From Chitinophaga parva (lineage in GTDB: Bacteria > Bacteroidota > Bacteroidia > Chitinophagales > Chitinophagaceae): a stretch of 64,000 nt of DNA. The translations under genes and the position numbers were made by a program. The notes under the pieces are model-generated. The model did no database searches. It was not told the DNA's origin and saw nothing but the letters and a program-made list of their open reading frames with translations. Positions within the stretch are counted from its first letter, which is position 1. Each line of letters starts with the position of its first letter. Below, piece after piece: positions 43,020-52,663 of this stretch. Where the stretch lies: contig NZ_QCYK01000003.1 of the NCBI RefSeq assembly GCF_003071345.1, positions 1,054,001 to 1,118,000 on the forward strand, given 5' to 3'.

Positions 43020-45254
43020 TTAATCTTCTGCGCGTACAATATTGACCAGCACTGCATCAGCAGCATTCGCGGTCAGCGTGAAATTATTTTGTGTTTTATC
43101 TAACGTAGCCATAGTGGCATTGGTGAGAAAATCCTGCAGCACATATCCTTTGCCGGCTTCCAGGTGCAGTGAGTCACGGGTGAAGGTTTGCTGGAAAGCG
43201 TGCTGCCGGTCAAAGTTGAATAACGCCAGTTTGGGCACACTGTCCTGCAGGTAAAACACCATTTGCTGGTCCATGCTGTCGCCATCTGCAAACCGCAGGG
43301 GCGTGAATGCGTGCGGGTGGGCAAAAAAGGCGCACAGTGCCGGGTTGTCCAGGTACCTGCGGGCACGCTGTGCAGCCACCGGGTTGCGGTAGTCAGAACC
43401 ATCGCCCAGGATGCTGCCCATTACCATCATGCTGTACAATCTCACTTTTATTTCCTGTTCTGAAAGATCGGGATTATGCTGGAAATTTTTCATGATGGCC
43501 ACGTCCAGGTTCGTAAAGGGCCAGAGCGTACCCTGCACCCAGCCCAGGTGCGATCCATTGGCCAGCGAAGCCTCCGTGCTGCCCCAGTTGGGGAAGCCCG
43601 GCTGGTCATTGCGCAGGTGGGAATACACGTCTGTAGAGATAAAGCGGGTATGCGCATACTGGTGCGGGAACATGGGCGAAATGGCCTGGGTAATAAAAAT
43701 ATCCTGGCCCAGGATGGAATCTGCCAGGTGTTTCAGCATACGCATGCCCTGGTTGTAGGCCTGTATGCCGGTGCGCACCGTGGTATCGTACCGGTAAGTG
43801 GTTTCCATGGCGCCGGCAGTGAGAAAATCTATTTTCAGGAAAGTGGCGCCAATGGCCTTTGCCTTCTGCAACTGGGAGATCACATGCGCACGGATGGCGG
43901 GATGCGTGGGGTCCATGGCGTAGGCGCAGAAATCGCCGGCCTTGTACAGGATGGGCTCATTGTGCGTATCGCGGAGCACTACGTCTTTCAAAAGGTATTC
44001 GGAGCCGGGCACTTTTTGGGTGTTGATATTGTTTTTCCAGGTCCACATGGCAAAGGGGGTGAAGTAGAAGCCCATCTGCTGGTGGTTGTGGGCGGCATAC
44101 CGGCCCAGGGAAGCCAGCAGCTCCGTGGTGTAGATCTGCTGGTCGTAAGAGTCTACGCTCATGACAGGCTTCGAGTAGGCGTTCACGTTAGTGAGGCTGT
44201 GCAGGAAGTCGCTGATCTTACTGACGCCGGGGGGCATCATTACTTTTTCGTAACCAAGCACCCCTTCCACGCCAAAGGAGTTCCAGTACACCGGCGCAGG
44301 GCCGCTCCAGGACTGGCTTCCATTAATGAGGGCGTTTAGTTTACCATAAGCGGTGAGTGCGGCGCGCATGTCCATGCCGCCAGCCAGGAAGATGAGTGGG
44401 GAGTGCACGCGCAGGCCTTGCAGGGTGCCATGGGGCACTACATCGTGGGTGCCGTCTTTGCCACCGTAGTTCGGCGGAAGTTTGTCATTGTCGGCGGTGG
44501 CGGCACCACCGTAGATGATGAGGGAATCCCCGCCGCCGGGGAGGTGGCTCCCCTGCCCTGCCCCGCGGAGACTTTGCATATTATAAGCTATGCCTGTTTT
44601 CCATGTATCGTGCTGCACGCTGCCGGCTACGATGCCGGTGAAAGTCTGCTGATCGTAGAGTGCTGCAAATTCATAACTGGTACCGGAACCAGGCCTGGCC
44701 CAGTTGCGTTCCACGATGTCTGTCCAGTTATCATTATCAAAAGGAACGTCCAGGATGCGGGGGTGGCTGCCGGCTACCTGGTATGTTCCGCCATGGGCGC
44801 TACTTACAGCCAGCGGGGAAATATTGCGGGTTTCCACCGGCCGGGTACCGTGCTGCTGCGCTACCACATCGAGCAGCAGGTAGTCCAGTTCGGGGTACAG
44901 TGTAATGTGCTGCTCCAGGGAAAGCGGGTGTTGATCGTCGCGGTGTTGCAATGTTAGTTTCAGGCCGGTGCCCAGGTCATCGCGCACCTGGTCCAGCTGG
45001 TAAGTGTGGTTACCAAAGTCCGTGCTGGCCAGCATCCCGGCGTGCACGTCTTCCACGTATGCTACCGTGTTTTGCAAATAGCTGCCGCCGGCATAGCGGT
45101 AAGTGACCGTGCCGGTGCGGAGGTTTACTGTGCAGCGCAGGCGGGCGGTGGCCAGCACCACGCTGTCTTTATACTCCTGTAGTTCCTGTGCAAACAGCCT
45201 GCTGCCAAAGGTTAGCATGCAGGCTGTTATCAAAGCGGTTCTTTTCAAATACAT
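43020..45254 (-). CDS. Clan GH-D glycoside hydrolase (GH36-like, putative alpha-galactosidase)
   Basis: 744 residues with a signal peptide (MYLKRTALITACMLTFGSRLFAQ). An N-terminal beta-sandwich (about 25-300) precedes a TIM barrel (about 330-640) and a C-terminal beta domain. In the barrel, ATFLKIDFL matches the strand-4 nucleophile motif (K-x-D) and HTRFISTDVY matches the acid/base R-x-S-x-D motif of GH27/GH36 enzymes. PVYWNSFGVEGVLGYEKVM matches the W-N-S-W type start of the barrel. The subfamily cannot be fixed by eye; alpha-galactosidase is the best guess given the adjacent galM. It starts 3 bases after the SusD stop. Confidence 0.72.
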   Translation of the reverse strand: MYLKRTALITACMLTFGSRLFAQELQEYKDSVVLATARLRCTVNLRTGTVTYRYAGGSYLQNTVAYVEDVHAGMLASTDFGNHTYQLDQVRDDLGTGLKLTLQHRDDQHPLSLEQHITLYPELDYLLLDVVAQQHGTRPVETRNISPLAVSSAHGGTYQVAGSHPRILDVPFDNDNWTDIVERNWARPGSGTSYEFAALYDQQTFTGIVAGSVQHDTWKTGIAYNMQSLRGAGQGSHLPGGGDSLIIYGGAATADNDKLPPNYGGKDGTHDVVPHGTLQGLRVHSPLIFLAGGMDMRAALTAYGKLNALINGSQSWSGPAPVYWNSFGVEGVLGYEKVMMPPGVSKISDFLHSLTNVNAYSKPVMSVDSYDQQIYTTELLASLGRYAAHNHQQMGFYFTPFAMWTWKNNINTQKVPGSEYLLKDVVLRDTHNEPILYKAGDFCAYAMDPTHPAIRAHVISQLQKAKAIGATFLKIDFLTAGAMETTYRYDTTVRTGIQAYNQGMRMLKHLADSILGQDIFITQAISPMFPHQYAHTRFISTDVYSHLRNDQPGFPNWGSTEASLANGSHLGWVQGTLWPFTNLDVAIMKNFQHNPDLSEQEIKVRLYSMMVMGSILGDGSDYRNPVAAQRARRYLDNPALCAFFAHPHAFTPLRFADGDSMDQQMVFYLQDSVPKLALFNFDRQHAFQQTFTRDSLHLEAGKGYVLQDFLTNATMATLDKTQNNFTLTANAADAVLVNIVRAED

Positions 45255-45257
45255 ATG

Positions 45258-46829
45258 TTAGTAACCTGGATTTTGACTGGTAAGGCTCAGGGCCGGGTTG
45301 TTCTGCAGTTCAGACAGTGGTATGGGATACAGGTAGTTGATATCCGATACGTTCTGCGGCAGGTGCGGGTCTCCTTCCCCATTGCGGGCCACGTAGTAGG
45401 GCCTTGGGTTGTCGTGCGTCCGCACGCGCTGCACCAGGGTGTTGGTTCGCTTCAGGTCAAACCAGCGCCAGCCTTCACCGCCCAGTTCACGGCTTCTTTC
45501 ATCCATGATGGTATCGCGGAGGGCGGCTTGTGCGGTGGGTGGCACTTCGTGCAATGCATTCCCAAACGCGCGGTCACGCACTTTGTTAAGCGGCGCCAGC
45601 GCGGCGTTGGGTTGTCCCAGTTCATTGAGCACTTCCGCATACATAAGGAACACGTCTGCGCTGCGCAGGTAGATCACGTTCTTGGCAGAGTTATAAATGT
45701 CAATAGAGCCGGAGCTGGTAGTGATATCATATTTCTTCAGGTGGGGCAGGCCAATGTCTACCCACCAGTCGTAGTTAGAACTGGGATCACTGCTGGCATA
45801 GAAGTGCGGGGTGATGGACGCGGCATAGCGTTTATCATTCACTTTGTCAAACAGGGAGTCTGCATACCACGCGGTGGTGATCACTACGTTGCCGCCGTAA
45901 CCCGGTGTAGTGCTGCCGGTGGGGCCGCCCGGTGTGCTGGCCAGGGAAGCGCCGAAGATATTCTGCAAGCCGTTCGTGGCGCCGCTTTGCGGGGAGTACT
46001 GTACTTCCAGTAATGACTCTGCCGTGTTCTCTTTATTGAACAGGTCTGCGTAATCGGTATTGAGCACGATGCCTTTATTGTTGATCAGATCTTCAAACAG
46101 GGGCTTTGCATCGTTGTAGCGGTGCAGGGTCAGGTACACCTTGCCCAGCAGGGCTTCCGCCGCTTCCACGGTGGCGCGGCCGGCATCAGGTGTTTTGCTT
46201 CTTACCCACAGGTTTTGCTGCGCGTATTGCAGGTCGGCAATGATCAGTTCATAGATCTTGTCCTGCGGTGCACGGGGCACTCCATCGCCAAAGGGCATGT
46301 TCTCTATCCGCAAGGGCACGTCGCCCCAGAATTGTACTAACTGGAAGTAGAACAATGCGCGCAGGAACCTGGCTTCTGCCAGCAGGCGGTTCTGCACTGT
46401 CACATCTGCAAAATTCTTGATCTGCGGAATATACTGGATAGCATAATTGGCATTGGCAATGCCCACGTAGCAATAGTTCCAGTAATAACCCATTACGTCA
46501 TTCTGGCTGTTAAAGGTAATGTCGTAACTGTCCAAGCCGGCTACCTTGGCCCAATAGCCGCCCCAGGCCTGCGCCTGGTATTCAAACCGCATTTCATCCG
46601 TGCCAATGATGCCCATGAGGGACACTTCGTTCTTCTTAATGGATTGCAGTTGCTGGTAAATCCCGGTTACGCCGGCGGTAGCTCCTGCCTGGTCTTTGTA
46701 CACCTGCTGTGCGGACAGGAACACTTCCGGTGTGTAATCGAGGTCTTTTTTGCAGCTGCTGCCGGCCAGCAACAGCAGCGCGGCGGGAAGCAACAGTAAT
46801 TTTTTATGCAGTTGTTTATAGCGTGTCAT
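45258..46829 (-). CDS. SusD/RagB-family glycan-binding lipoprotein
   Basis: 523 residues. The lipoprotein signal ends LLAGSSCKKDLDYTPEV (Cys26, then Lys-Lys-Asp for surface export). SusD helices and motifs: GATAGVTGIYQQLQ, NYCYVGIANANYAIQYI, LLAEARFLRALFYFQLVQFWGDVPL, RATVEAAEALLGKVYLTL, LRSADVFLMYAEVLNELG and DERSRELGGEGWRWFDLKR, ending in YPIPLSELQNNPALSLTSQNPGY. Binds oligosaccharide at the cell surface and docks on the SusC partner encoded 18 bases upstream. Confidence 0.95.
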   Translation of the reverse strand: MTRYKQLHKKLLLLPAALLLLAGSSCKKDLDYTPEVFLSAQQVYKDQAGATAGVTGIYQQLQSIKKNEVSLMGIIGTDEMRFEYQAQAWGGYWAKVAGLDSYDITFNSQNDVMGYYWNYCYVGIANANYAIQYIPQIKNFADVTVQNRLLAEARFLRALFYFQLVQFWGDVPLRIENMPFGDGVPRAPQDKIYELIIADLQYAQQNLWVRSKTPDAGRATVEAAEALLGKVYLTLHRYNDAKPLFEDLINNKGIVLNTDYADLFNKENTAESLLEVQYSPQSGATNGLQNIFGASLASTPGGPTGSTTPGYGGNVVITTAWYADSLFDKVNDKRYAASITPHFYASSDPSSNYDWWVDIGLPHLKKYDITTSSGSIDIYNSAKNVIYLRSADVFLMYAEVLNELGQPNAALAPLNKVRDRAFGNALHEVPPTAQAALRDTIMDERSRELGGEGWRWFDLKRTNTLVQRVRTHDNPRPYYVARNGEGDPHLPQNVSDINYLYPIPLSELQNNPALSLTSQNPGY

Positions 46830-46847
46830 GTGTAAGGTCTTTAGTGA

Positions 46848-49800
46848 TTACAGTCCCAGTTTTAAGCCCAGCAGGAAAGTGCGGTAACGCGGGTACAGCT
46901 CATTGGAGGAGTTGCCGCCGGAAACGTCCGGGTCCACGCCCTTGTAGCCGGTGAAGAGGAAGGGGTTCAGCACCTGTGCATATACATTCAGGCTGTTCAT
47001 GTGCATACGTTTCAGCACGTTGCCATCCACATCATAGCCCAGGGTAATGTGCTGGATCTTGATGTAGGCTGCCTTCTGGATAGAATAGCTGGAACCCTGT
47101 CCTGTGCCGCCTGGCAGTGTACGCAGGGAGGTGCCAAATGCATCCGGGCGGGGAATGTTGGTGTTCGGATTTTCCGGTGTCCAGTATTTACCGCCCTCCA
47201 CGGTTACGTTGGCAGTATTGCCAAAACCGGCATTGTAGTAAGTAAGGTTAGTGTAAGTGAGGTTATTCAGCTGGTGCCCGTACTGGTAAGTGCTGTACAC
47301 CACCAGGTTAAAGCGGCCCAGGCGGAAGTAGTTCCACCAGCTTCCCCATCCTTTGGGAATGCTGCTGCCCACTACCACTTCATCCTGCGGCGTGATCTTG
47401 CCATCGCCATTGACGTCTTTGATGCGGATGTCACCCGGCTTGCCGTTGGGGTTGAGCTTAAAGTCGTCCCCTTTCTGGTACAGCCCATCATACACATAGT
47501 TTACGTACGTGCCGCTGGGCGGCAGGCCTACGCGCAGGGAAAGGCTGATAGAGTCCCTGCCGGGAAACAGCTTGGTAATACGGCTCTGGTATTTGGACCA
47601 GTTCACACTTGTTTGCCAGGCAAAGCGCTTGGTCTCTATGGGCGTAGCTTTCAGCATTACATCAATACCCTTGGTTTGCATGGCGGCCACATTCACCTGT
47701 TCATTATAAAAGCCGGAAGAAGGTGCCAGGGTGAGTGGCATGAGCAGGGCGCTGATATTCTTTTTATACACATCCACGGAAAGGGAAATGCGGTTGTTCA
47801 GCACCGCGATGTCTGTACCGGCATTGAGCTGGTGCTGGCGCTCCCATTCCAGGGAAGTGTTGCCCGCCGTGCCGCCAATGGTGTAACCACTGGTCACCGA
47901 AGAACCATTGAAGGGATATTGTGCCTGGTTAAAGCGGGTGTAGATCGCATCGTAAGGCAGGTTCTGGTTGCCCACCAGGCCATAGCTGGCCCGGAGTTTA
48001 AAATCACTCAGCACGGTTTTCAGTTTGTAGCCAATGAAGGGCTCATCCACTACGCGCCATGCGCCACTCACGGTGGGGAAGAAACCGAACTTATTATCGG
48101 GGCCAAAGCGGCTGGAACCATCCTGGCGGGCGGTCACGTTCAGGATGTAGCGGCCTTTGAATTTATAAATGGCGCGGGCCAGCAGGGAACGCACGGACCA
48201 GCCGTCGTAGTTACTGTTATCCTGCACCTTTACACCGGCGCTGCCCATGTTCTTAAAGCTAAGTAAGTCTGTAGGAAAGTACTGTCCCTGCATGTCAGTG
48301 GCAAAATTTTCGTGGCGCTCAAAGGTGAAGCCACCCAGTACATTCAATTCATGCCTGCCTTTAGTAAGGTAATAGTTAGCCGTGTTTTCCCACAGCACAT
48401 CCGTGGAGCGGGTGTTGTAGATCTCACCGGAACCATTGGTAGAAAAGCCTCCACCGGTATTGCGCGGCCAGTAAGTATCTGCCTCTGCCTGGTAAATGTC
48501 TGCCCCAATGCTGGAACGCAGGGTAAGGTTTTTAAACGGCGTAAGCTCCAGGTATAAATTAGCATTGGTCCGGTTGGTCGTATACATGTTGGTTGCATAC
48601 AGCGCCGTGGTCAATGGGTTGATGATGGTTGAAATGCCGGTGGAGTTATCAATGATGATCAGGGGCTGGTTAGTACTGTCGTAAGGCGGCATCAGCGGGC
48701 TTTGGGTAAGGGATTGCTGGAACTCGCCCGGCATGGCATTGCGCGTTTGATCATGTGTGAAATTTACGCTGCCGCCTATCTTCAGGAAAGAGCGGATCTG
48801 CGATTCATCCGCCAGGTAACCTGCATATTTTTTATAGCCGGTGTTGATGAGGATGCCCTGCTGGTCCATATAGTTACCGCTGAAGTACACGCGGTTGGAA
48901 CCGGTGCCGTTGGCCAGGGAAATATTATAGTTCTGGATGGGCGCATTGTTATGCGCGATAGCGTTTTGCCAGTTATAGCTTTGGAATCCGTTGGTAATGC
49001 TCTTCAGCTCGTACTGGTTAAAGATCTTACCATCAGTGGTATCTGCATTGGGTGGAAAAGATACCGGGTCTGCGTTGGTAAAAGCGGTGCGCTTCAACTT
49101 ATAGTAATCCTTTGCGCCCAGCATTTTGTAAGCAGGATTATTTACCTGGATGCCGGCGTACATGTCAAAGTTCACGGCAGTTTGTCCTGCCTTGGGTTTC
49201 TTGGTGGTGATGAGCACCACGCCTTCGGCGGCGCGGGAGCCGTAAATACCCGCCGCTGCCGCATCTTTGAGGATCTCCACGGATTCAATGTCGGCAGGAT
49301 TTACATTGCGGATATCACCTACCAGGGCCACCCCGTCTACAATGTACAGGGGGCCTTGCAGCTGTGAAATGGAGTTCAGCCCGCGAATGTTTACGGACAC
49401 GCCGGCACCGGGCTGTGTGCTGTTTGCATGCACTTCCAGGCCAGGTGTGCGCGATGCGAGTGCGGAAGCCAGGTTGGTAGACGGCATTTCCACGATCTCC
49501 TTGCCAGACACAGTAGCCACTGCGCTGGTGAGGTCTTTACGGCGCTCCTTGCCATAGCCGATCACCACTACCTCGGAAAGGGCAGCATTTGCATTTTGCA
49601 GCATGATGTTCCAGTGCGTGGAATCATTTTCCTTTACGATCATGGCCATCGTGTTGTAGCCGGTAAAGCTGATCATTACCGTAGCGCCAGGCTGTGCGTC
49701 TATCTTAAACTGGCCCTTGTTGTCGGCCATCGAGCTGGAAGTGGCGCCGGCCGGGCTTTTTACCCGGATGGTGGCAAAGGGCAGGTTGTCGTGGGTGCCG

Positions 49801-49895
49801 GCATCCTTTACCACGCCTTCAATGTGTTTTTGCTGGGCCATGGCACTGGTTATACAACCGGTGAAGACCACCAGCAGGCAGAGTAGTTTTCTCAT
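46848..49895 (-). CDS. SusC/RagA-family TonB-dependent transporter
   Basis: 1015 residues. The signal peptide MRKLLCLLVVFTGCITSAMAQ leads into a carboxypeptidase-regulatory-like domain (about 25-95), then the SusC signature LSEVVVIGYGKERRKDLTSAV, the plug (NLASALASRTPGLEVHANSTQPG, GPLYIVDGVALVG) and ADIESVEILKDAAAAGIYGSRAAEGVVLITTKK. The barrel ends RYRTFLLGLKLGL. Unlike the receptor at 1-2488 it lacks an STN domain, so it is probably not coupled to an anti-sigma factor; the divergent AraC protein is the likely regulator. Imports oligosaccharide bound by the SusD partner. Confidence 0.95.
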   Translation of the reverse strand: MRKLLCLLVVFTGCITSAMAQQKHIEGVVKDAGTHDNLPFATIRVKSPAGATSSSMADNKGQFKIDAQPGATVMISFTGYNTMAMIVKENDSTHWNIMLQNANAALSEVVVIGYGKERRKDLTSAVATVSGKEIVEMPSTNLASALASRTPGLEVHANSTQPGAGVSVNIRGLNSISQLQGPLYIVDGVALVGDIRNVNPADIESVEILKDAAAAGIYGSRAAEGVVLITTKKPKAGQTAVNFDMYAGIQVNNPAYKMLGAKDYYKLKRTAFTNADPVSFPPNADTTDGKIFNQYELKSITNGFQSYNWQNAIAHNNAPIQNYNISLANGTGSNRVYFSGNYMDQQGILINTGYKKYAGYLADESQIRSFLKIGGSVNFTHDQTRNAMPGEFQQSLTQSPLMPPYDSTNQPLIIIDNSTGISTIINPLTTALYATNMYTTNRTNANLYLELTPFKNLTLRSSIGADIYQAEADTYWPRNTGGGFSTNGSGEIYNTRSTDVLWENTANYYLTKGRHELNVLGGFTFERHENFATDMQGQYFPTDLLSFKNMGSAGVKVQDNSNYDGWSVRSLLARAIYKFKGRYILNVTARQDGSSRFGPDNKFGFFPTVSGAWRVVDEPFIGYKLKTVLSDFKLRASYGLVGNQNLPYDAIYTRFNQAQYPFNGSSVTSGYTIGGTAGNTSLEWERQHQLNAGTDIAVLNNRISLSVDVYKKNISALLMPLTLAPSSGFYNEQVNVAAMQTKGIDVMLKATPIETKRFAWQTSVNWSKYQSRITKLFPGRDSISLSLRVGLPPSGTYVNYVYDGLYQKGDDFKLNPNGKPGDIRIKDVNGDGKITPQDEVVVGSSIPKGWGSWWNYFRLGRFNLVVYSTYQYGHQLNNLTYTNLTYYNAGFGNTANVTVEGGKYWTPENPNTNIPRPDAFGTSLRTLPGGTGQGSSYSIQKAAYIKIQHITLGYDVDGNVLKRMHMNSLNVYAQVLNPFLFTGYKGVDPDVSGGNSSNELYPRYRTFLLGLKLGL

Positions 49896-50105
49896 ATCAG
49901 GGATTGAATAATCTTAAATGTGCGGGACGTGTTTTTTAAGTGTAAGATGGACAATATAGCCTGCCTGGAAAACAGGTGGCGATGGCGTGTCCGCAAAGCG
50001 GTTGTTTACGTGGAGACTAAAAGCAGCATATATGTCGTGGAATTAGATTGATTGTACGGTAAAGCTACGTTTACCCTGGTGCGGAAAAAATGGATTAAAT
50101 ACAAA

Positions 50106-50129
50106 AAAGGATGGATTATATTATCCTTT
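50106..50129. promoter_or_regulatory. Inverted repeat in the susC-araC divergent gap
   Basis: AAAGGAT (50106-50112) and ATCCTTT (50123-50129) are perfect inverted arms with a 10-base spacer; a nested GGAT...ATCC lies at 50113-50126. It is 38 bases before the araC ATG and about 210 bases upstream of susC. Candidate autoregulatory site. The rest of the 271-base gap shows no clear promoter. Confidence 0.4.
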
Positions 50130-50166
50130 GGAATATTTTGTACATTAGGTGTTTCAAGGACACGTT

Positions 50167-51060
50167 ATGCATGCAAAAACGAAAGGGATCAAAGAGGGAT
50201 TCGTGGGCCAGCAAATGGTGGTATTGCCTCCTAACATCAAACGCCAGTTCACCCAGAATCCGCTGATCAAGGGATTTTACCTCACGGCCATCGGTTATTA
50301 TCCCAAAGCCACTAACCACGACCGGGAGCGCAAATCCGGCAGCGACCAGTATATCCTGATCTACTGCATTGAAGGGGAAGGCAATATCTACCTGCACGAT
50401 ACGGCCTATGTGCTCCGTGCCAACAGCTATTTTATCATCCCGCGCAATGTGCCCCACCGCTATACGAGCTATGGGGCCAATTCCTGGAGTATTTACTGGG
50501 TACACTTCAGCGGGGAAATGGCGCCGCTCATCTACCACCGTTTTGCACAGGACGGTGCGCCGGCCGTAATGACCGTACCGTACGACGAAGCACGCATCCG
50601 GTTGTTTGAACAGATCTTCCACCTGGTAGAGCGTAGTTATAATGAACGCGAGATGGAGATCCTCAACTTTAACCTGCTGGCCTTCGTCAACTCCCTGATC
50701 TACCATGCGGAGGCCAATCCCGCTATCCATAGCGATGATGTGGTGGGCAGTTCCATTGCTTTTATGAAAAAGCACCTCCAGGAAAAATTCAGCATCGAAG
50801 AGCTGGCGCAGCAGCAGGGCATTTCCGTATCGCACTATGCCCGTATTTTCAAACAAAAAACGGGCAGCTCCCCTATTAATTATTTCAACCAGCTGAAGGT
50901 GCAGAAGGCCTGCCAGCACCTGTATTTTACAGACCGCACCATCAAAGAGATCAGCGCGGAGCTGGGCGTTGATGACCAGTATTACTTTTCAAGGCTGTTT
51001 ACAAAGGTGATCGGCGTATCACCTGCCCACTACCGGAAGCGCCACCGGGGCGGCAAATAG
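50167..51060 (+). CDS. AraC-family transcriptional regulator with cupin sensor domain
   Basis: 297 residues. The ATG at 50167 was chosen because AAGGA lies 6 bases upstream; a GTG six codons earlier is possible. Residues about 30-150 are an AraC-type cupin ligand-binding domain (ERKSGSDQYILIYCIEGEGNIYL, LRANSYFIIPRNVPHRYTSYGANSWSIYWVHFSG). Residues about 195-295 are two helix-turn-helix motifs (FSIEELAQQQGISVSHYARIFKQKTGSSPINYF and IKEISAELGVDDQYYFSRLFTKVIGVSPAHYRK). It likely senses a sugar and controls the divergent SusCD operon and the GH32 gene that follows it after 64 bases. Confidence 0.92.
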   Translation: MHAKTKGIKEGFVGQQMVVLPPNIKRQFTQNPLIKGFYLTAIGYYPKATNHDRERKSGSDQYILIYCIEGEGNIYLHDTAYVLRANSYFIIPRNVPHRYTSYGANSWSIYWVHFSGEMAPLIYHRFAQDGAPAVMTVPYDEARIRLFEQIFHLVERSYNEREMEILNFNLLAFVNSLIYHAEANPAIHSDDVVGSSIAFMKKHLQEKFSIEELAQQQGISVSHYARIFKQKTGSSPINYFNQLKVQKACQHLYFTDRTIKEISAELGVDDQYYFSRLFTKVIGVSPAHYRKRHRGGK

Positions 51061-51124
51061 CAGCAGGACAGTACCGGACAGAAAGCTGGTAAAATTGACT
51101 ATTTTACGGCGAAACGGAACTTCC

Positions 51125-52657
51125 ATGACCTATCCACGTATAAAGGGCTGCCTTGCCGTATTAGGCCTGCTGCTTGGCTGTGGCACGCACACCATGGCGC
51201 AAACCACGCCCACCCCGCAATGGAGGCCGGTGTACCATTTTACACCGCCCCAAAACTGGACCAACGATCCCAATGGATTATTTTACCAGGACGGCACCTT
51301 CCACCTTTATTACCAGCACAATCCTTTTGAAAATAAATGGGGCCACATGAGCTGGGGCCATGCCACCAGCAAAGACCTGGTGCACTGGCAGCACCTGCCC
51401 GTAGCCATTCCCGAGCGGGTAACCGCGGATACCACTACCATGATCTTTTCCGGCTGCGCGGTAGTGGATGCAGCCAATACCAGCGGGTTTGGTACCAACG
51501 GCAAAGCGCCGGTGGTGGCTATCTTCACAGCACACCTGCCCAAGCAGAAAAAGGAATGCCAATACCTGGCTTACAGCAATGATAACGGTAACACCTATAC
51601 GCTGTATGACCATAATCCCATTATAGACCTGGACATGGCAGATTTCCGTGACCCCAACGTGTTCTGGTACGCGCCTACTAAAAGCTGGGTGATGACGGTG
51701 GCCCTGGTCAATGAGCACCAGGTACGCTTTTACGGCTCCAGGGACCTGAAGCACTGGGAAAAGCTGAGCGACTTTGGCCCCGCCGGGTACACGAAGAATG
51801 GCTGGGAATGCCCGTCTTTGCTGCATTTGCCGGTAGCAGGCAGTAAGGAAGAAAAGTGGGTGCTCTTGGTATCCTGCTTCCAGGACCACGGACCGCTGAT
51901 GCAATACTATACCGGCAGTTTTGATGGCAAACAATTCCACAACGATAATCCAGCGGATAAGGAACTGGTGGTAGACTATGGCGATGCTTTCTATGCCGCC
52001 ATTGCCTGGCGGGATGCGCCCCAGCGCAATCCCATCCTGCTGGGCTGGATCCAGAACGGCCGCCCCGAAACGTATCCCTGGAAAGGTCAGCTGTCCATTC
52101 CGCAGGACCTTTCCCTGTACCAAAGCGGGGAAGGCCTGCGCCTGCGCCACCAGCCGGCGGCACGGGTAGTGAAAGCCCTTCCCCGCTACACCAGCGGCCA
52201 GCCATTGGTGCAGTACAACCCGGCATCCCACCCCGTAAAAGATACCACGGTGACACTACCCGGCAATAACGGGAACGCCTATTGGCTGACTGCCAGCTTT
52301 GCGGTGAATGGCTCTTCCACCGCGGGTTTCAACGTATTTGAAAACAAGCAGGACGGGCGCAGGATCACCGTGGGGTATGATGCCGCCAAAGAAGAACTGT
52401 TCGTAGATTGCACGGCTTCCGAAAAGCAAAACAAGTCGCCGGAAAACCTGGTGATGCGGGCACCTATGAAAGCCGTCAATGGTAAGGTGCAAATACAGAT
52501 CCTGGCAGATAGGTCGTCCCTGGAAGTATTTGGCAACGACGGGGAACAGGTGATCTCCACGATGGTGTATCCCGCGGCTAACGATACTGGTATTTCAATG
52601 TTTACAAAAAGCAATGCCATCCTGAAAAAACTGGAACTGCGCAACATTCAACTTTAA
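51125..52657 (+). CDS. GH32 fructosidase (invertase/levanase/inulinase class)
   Basis: 510 residues from the ATG at 51125, signal peptide ending THTMAQ. The three GH32 catalytic motifs are complete: WTNDPNG (45-51, nucleophile Asp48), FRDPN (RDP 175-177, transition-state Asp) and GWECPSLL (acid/base Glu228, Cys229). A five-bladed propeller (about 35-340) is followed by a beta-sandwich (about 370-510) with LTASFAVNGSSTAGFNVF and VQIQILADRSSLEVFGNDG. It releases fructose from sucrose-type ends of raffinose, sucrose or fructans; specificity cannot be read reliably. Followed after 6 bases by the next gene. Confidence 0.93.
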   Translation: MTYPRIKGCLAVLGLLLGCGTHTMAQTTPTPQWRPVYHFTPPQNWTNDPNGLFYQDGTFHLYYQHNPFENKWGHMSWGHATSKDLVHWQHLPVAIPERVTADTTTMIFSGCAVVDAANTSGFGTNGKAPVVAIFTAHLPKQKKECQYLAYSNDNGNTYTLYDHNPIIDLDMADFRDPNVFWYAPTKSWVMTVALVNEHQVRFYGSRDLKHWEKLSDFGPAGYTKNGWECPSLLHLPVAGSKEEKWVLLVSCFQDHGPLMQYYTGSFDGKQFHNDNPADKELVVDYGDAFYAAIAWRDAPQRNPILLGWIQNGRPETYPWKGQLSIPQDLSLYQSGEGLRLRHQPAARVVKALPRYTSGQPLVQYNPASHPVKDTTVTLPGNNGNAYWLTASFAVNGSSTAGFNVFENKQDGRRITVGYDAAKEELFVDCTASEKQNKSPENLVMRAPMKAVNGKVQIQILADRSSLEVFGNDGEQVISTMVYPAANDTGISMFTKSNAILKKLELRNIQL

Positions 52658-52663
52658 TTATTC

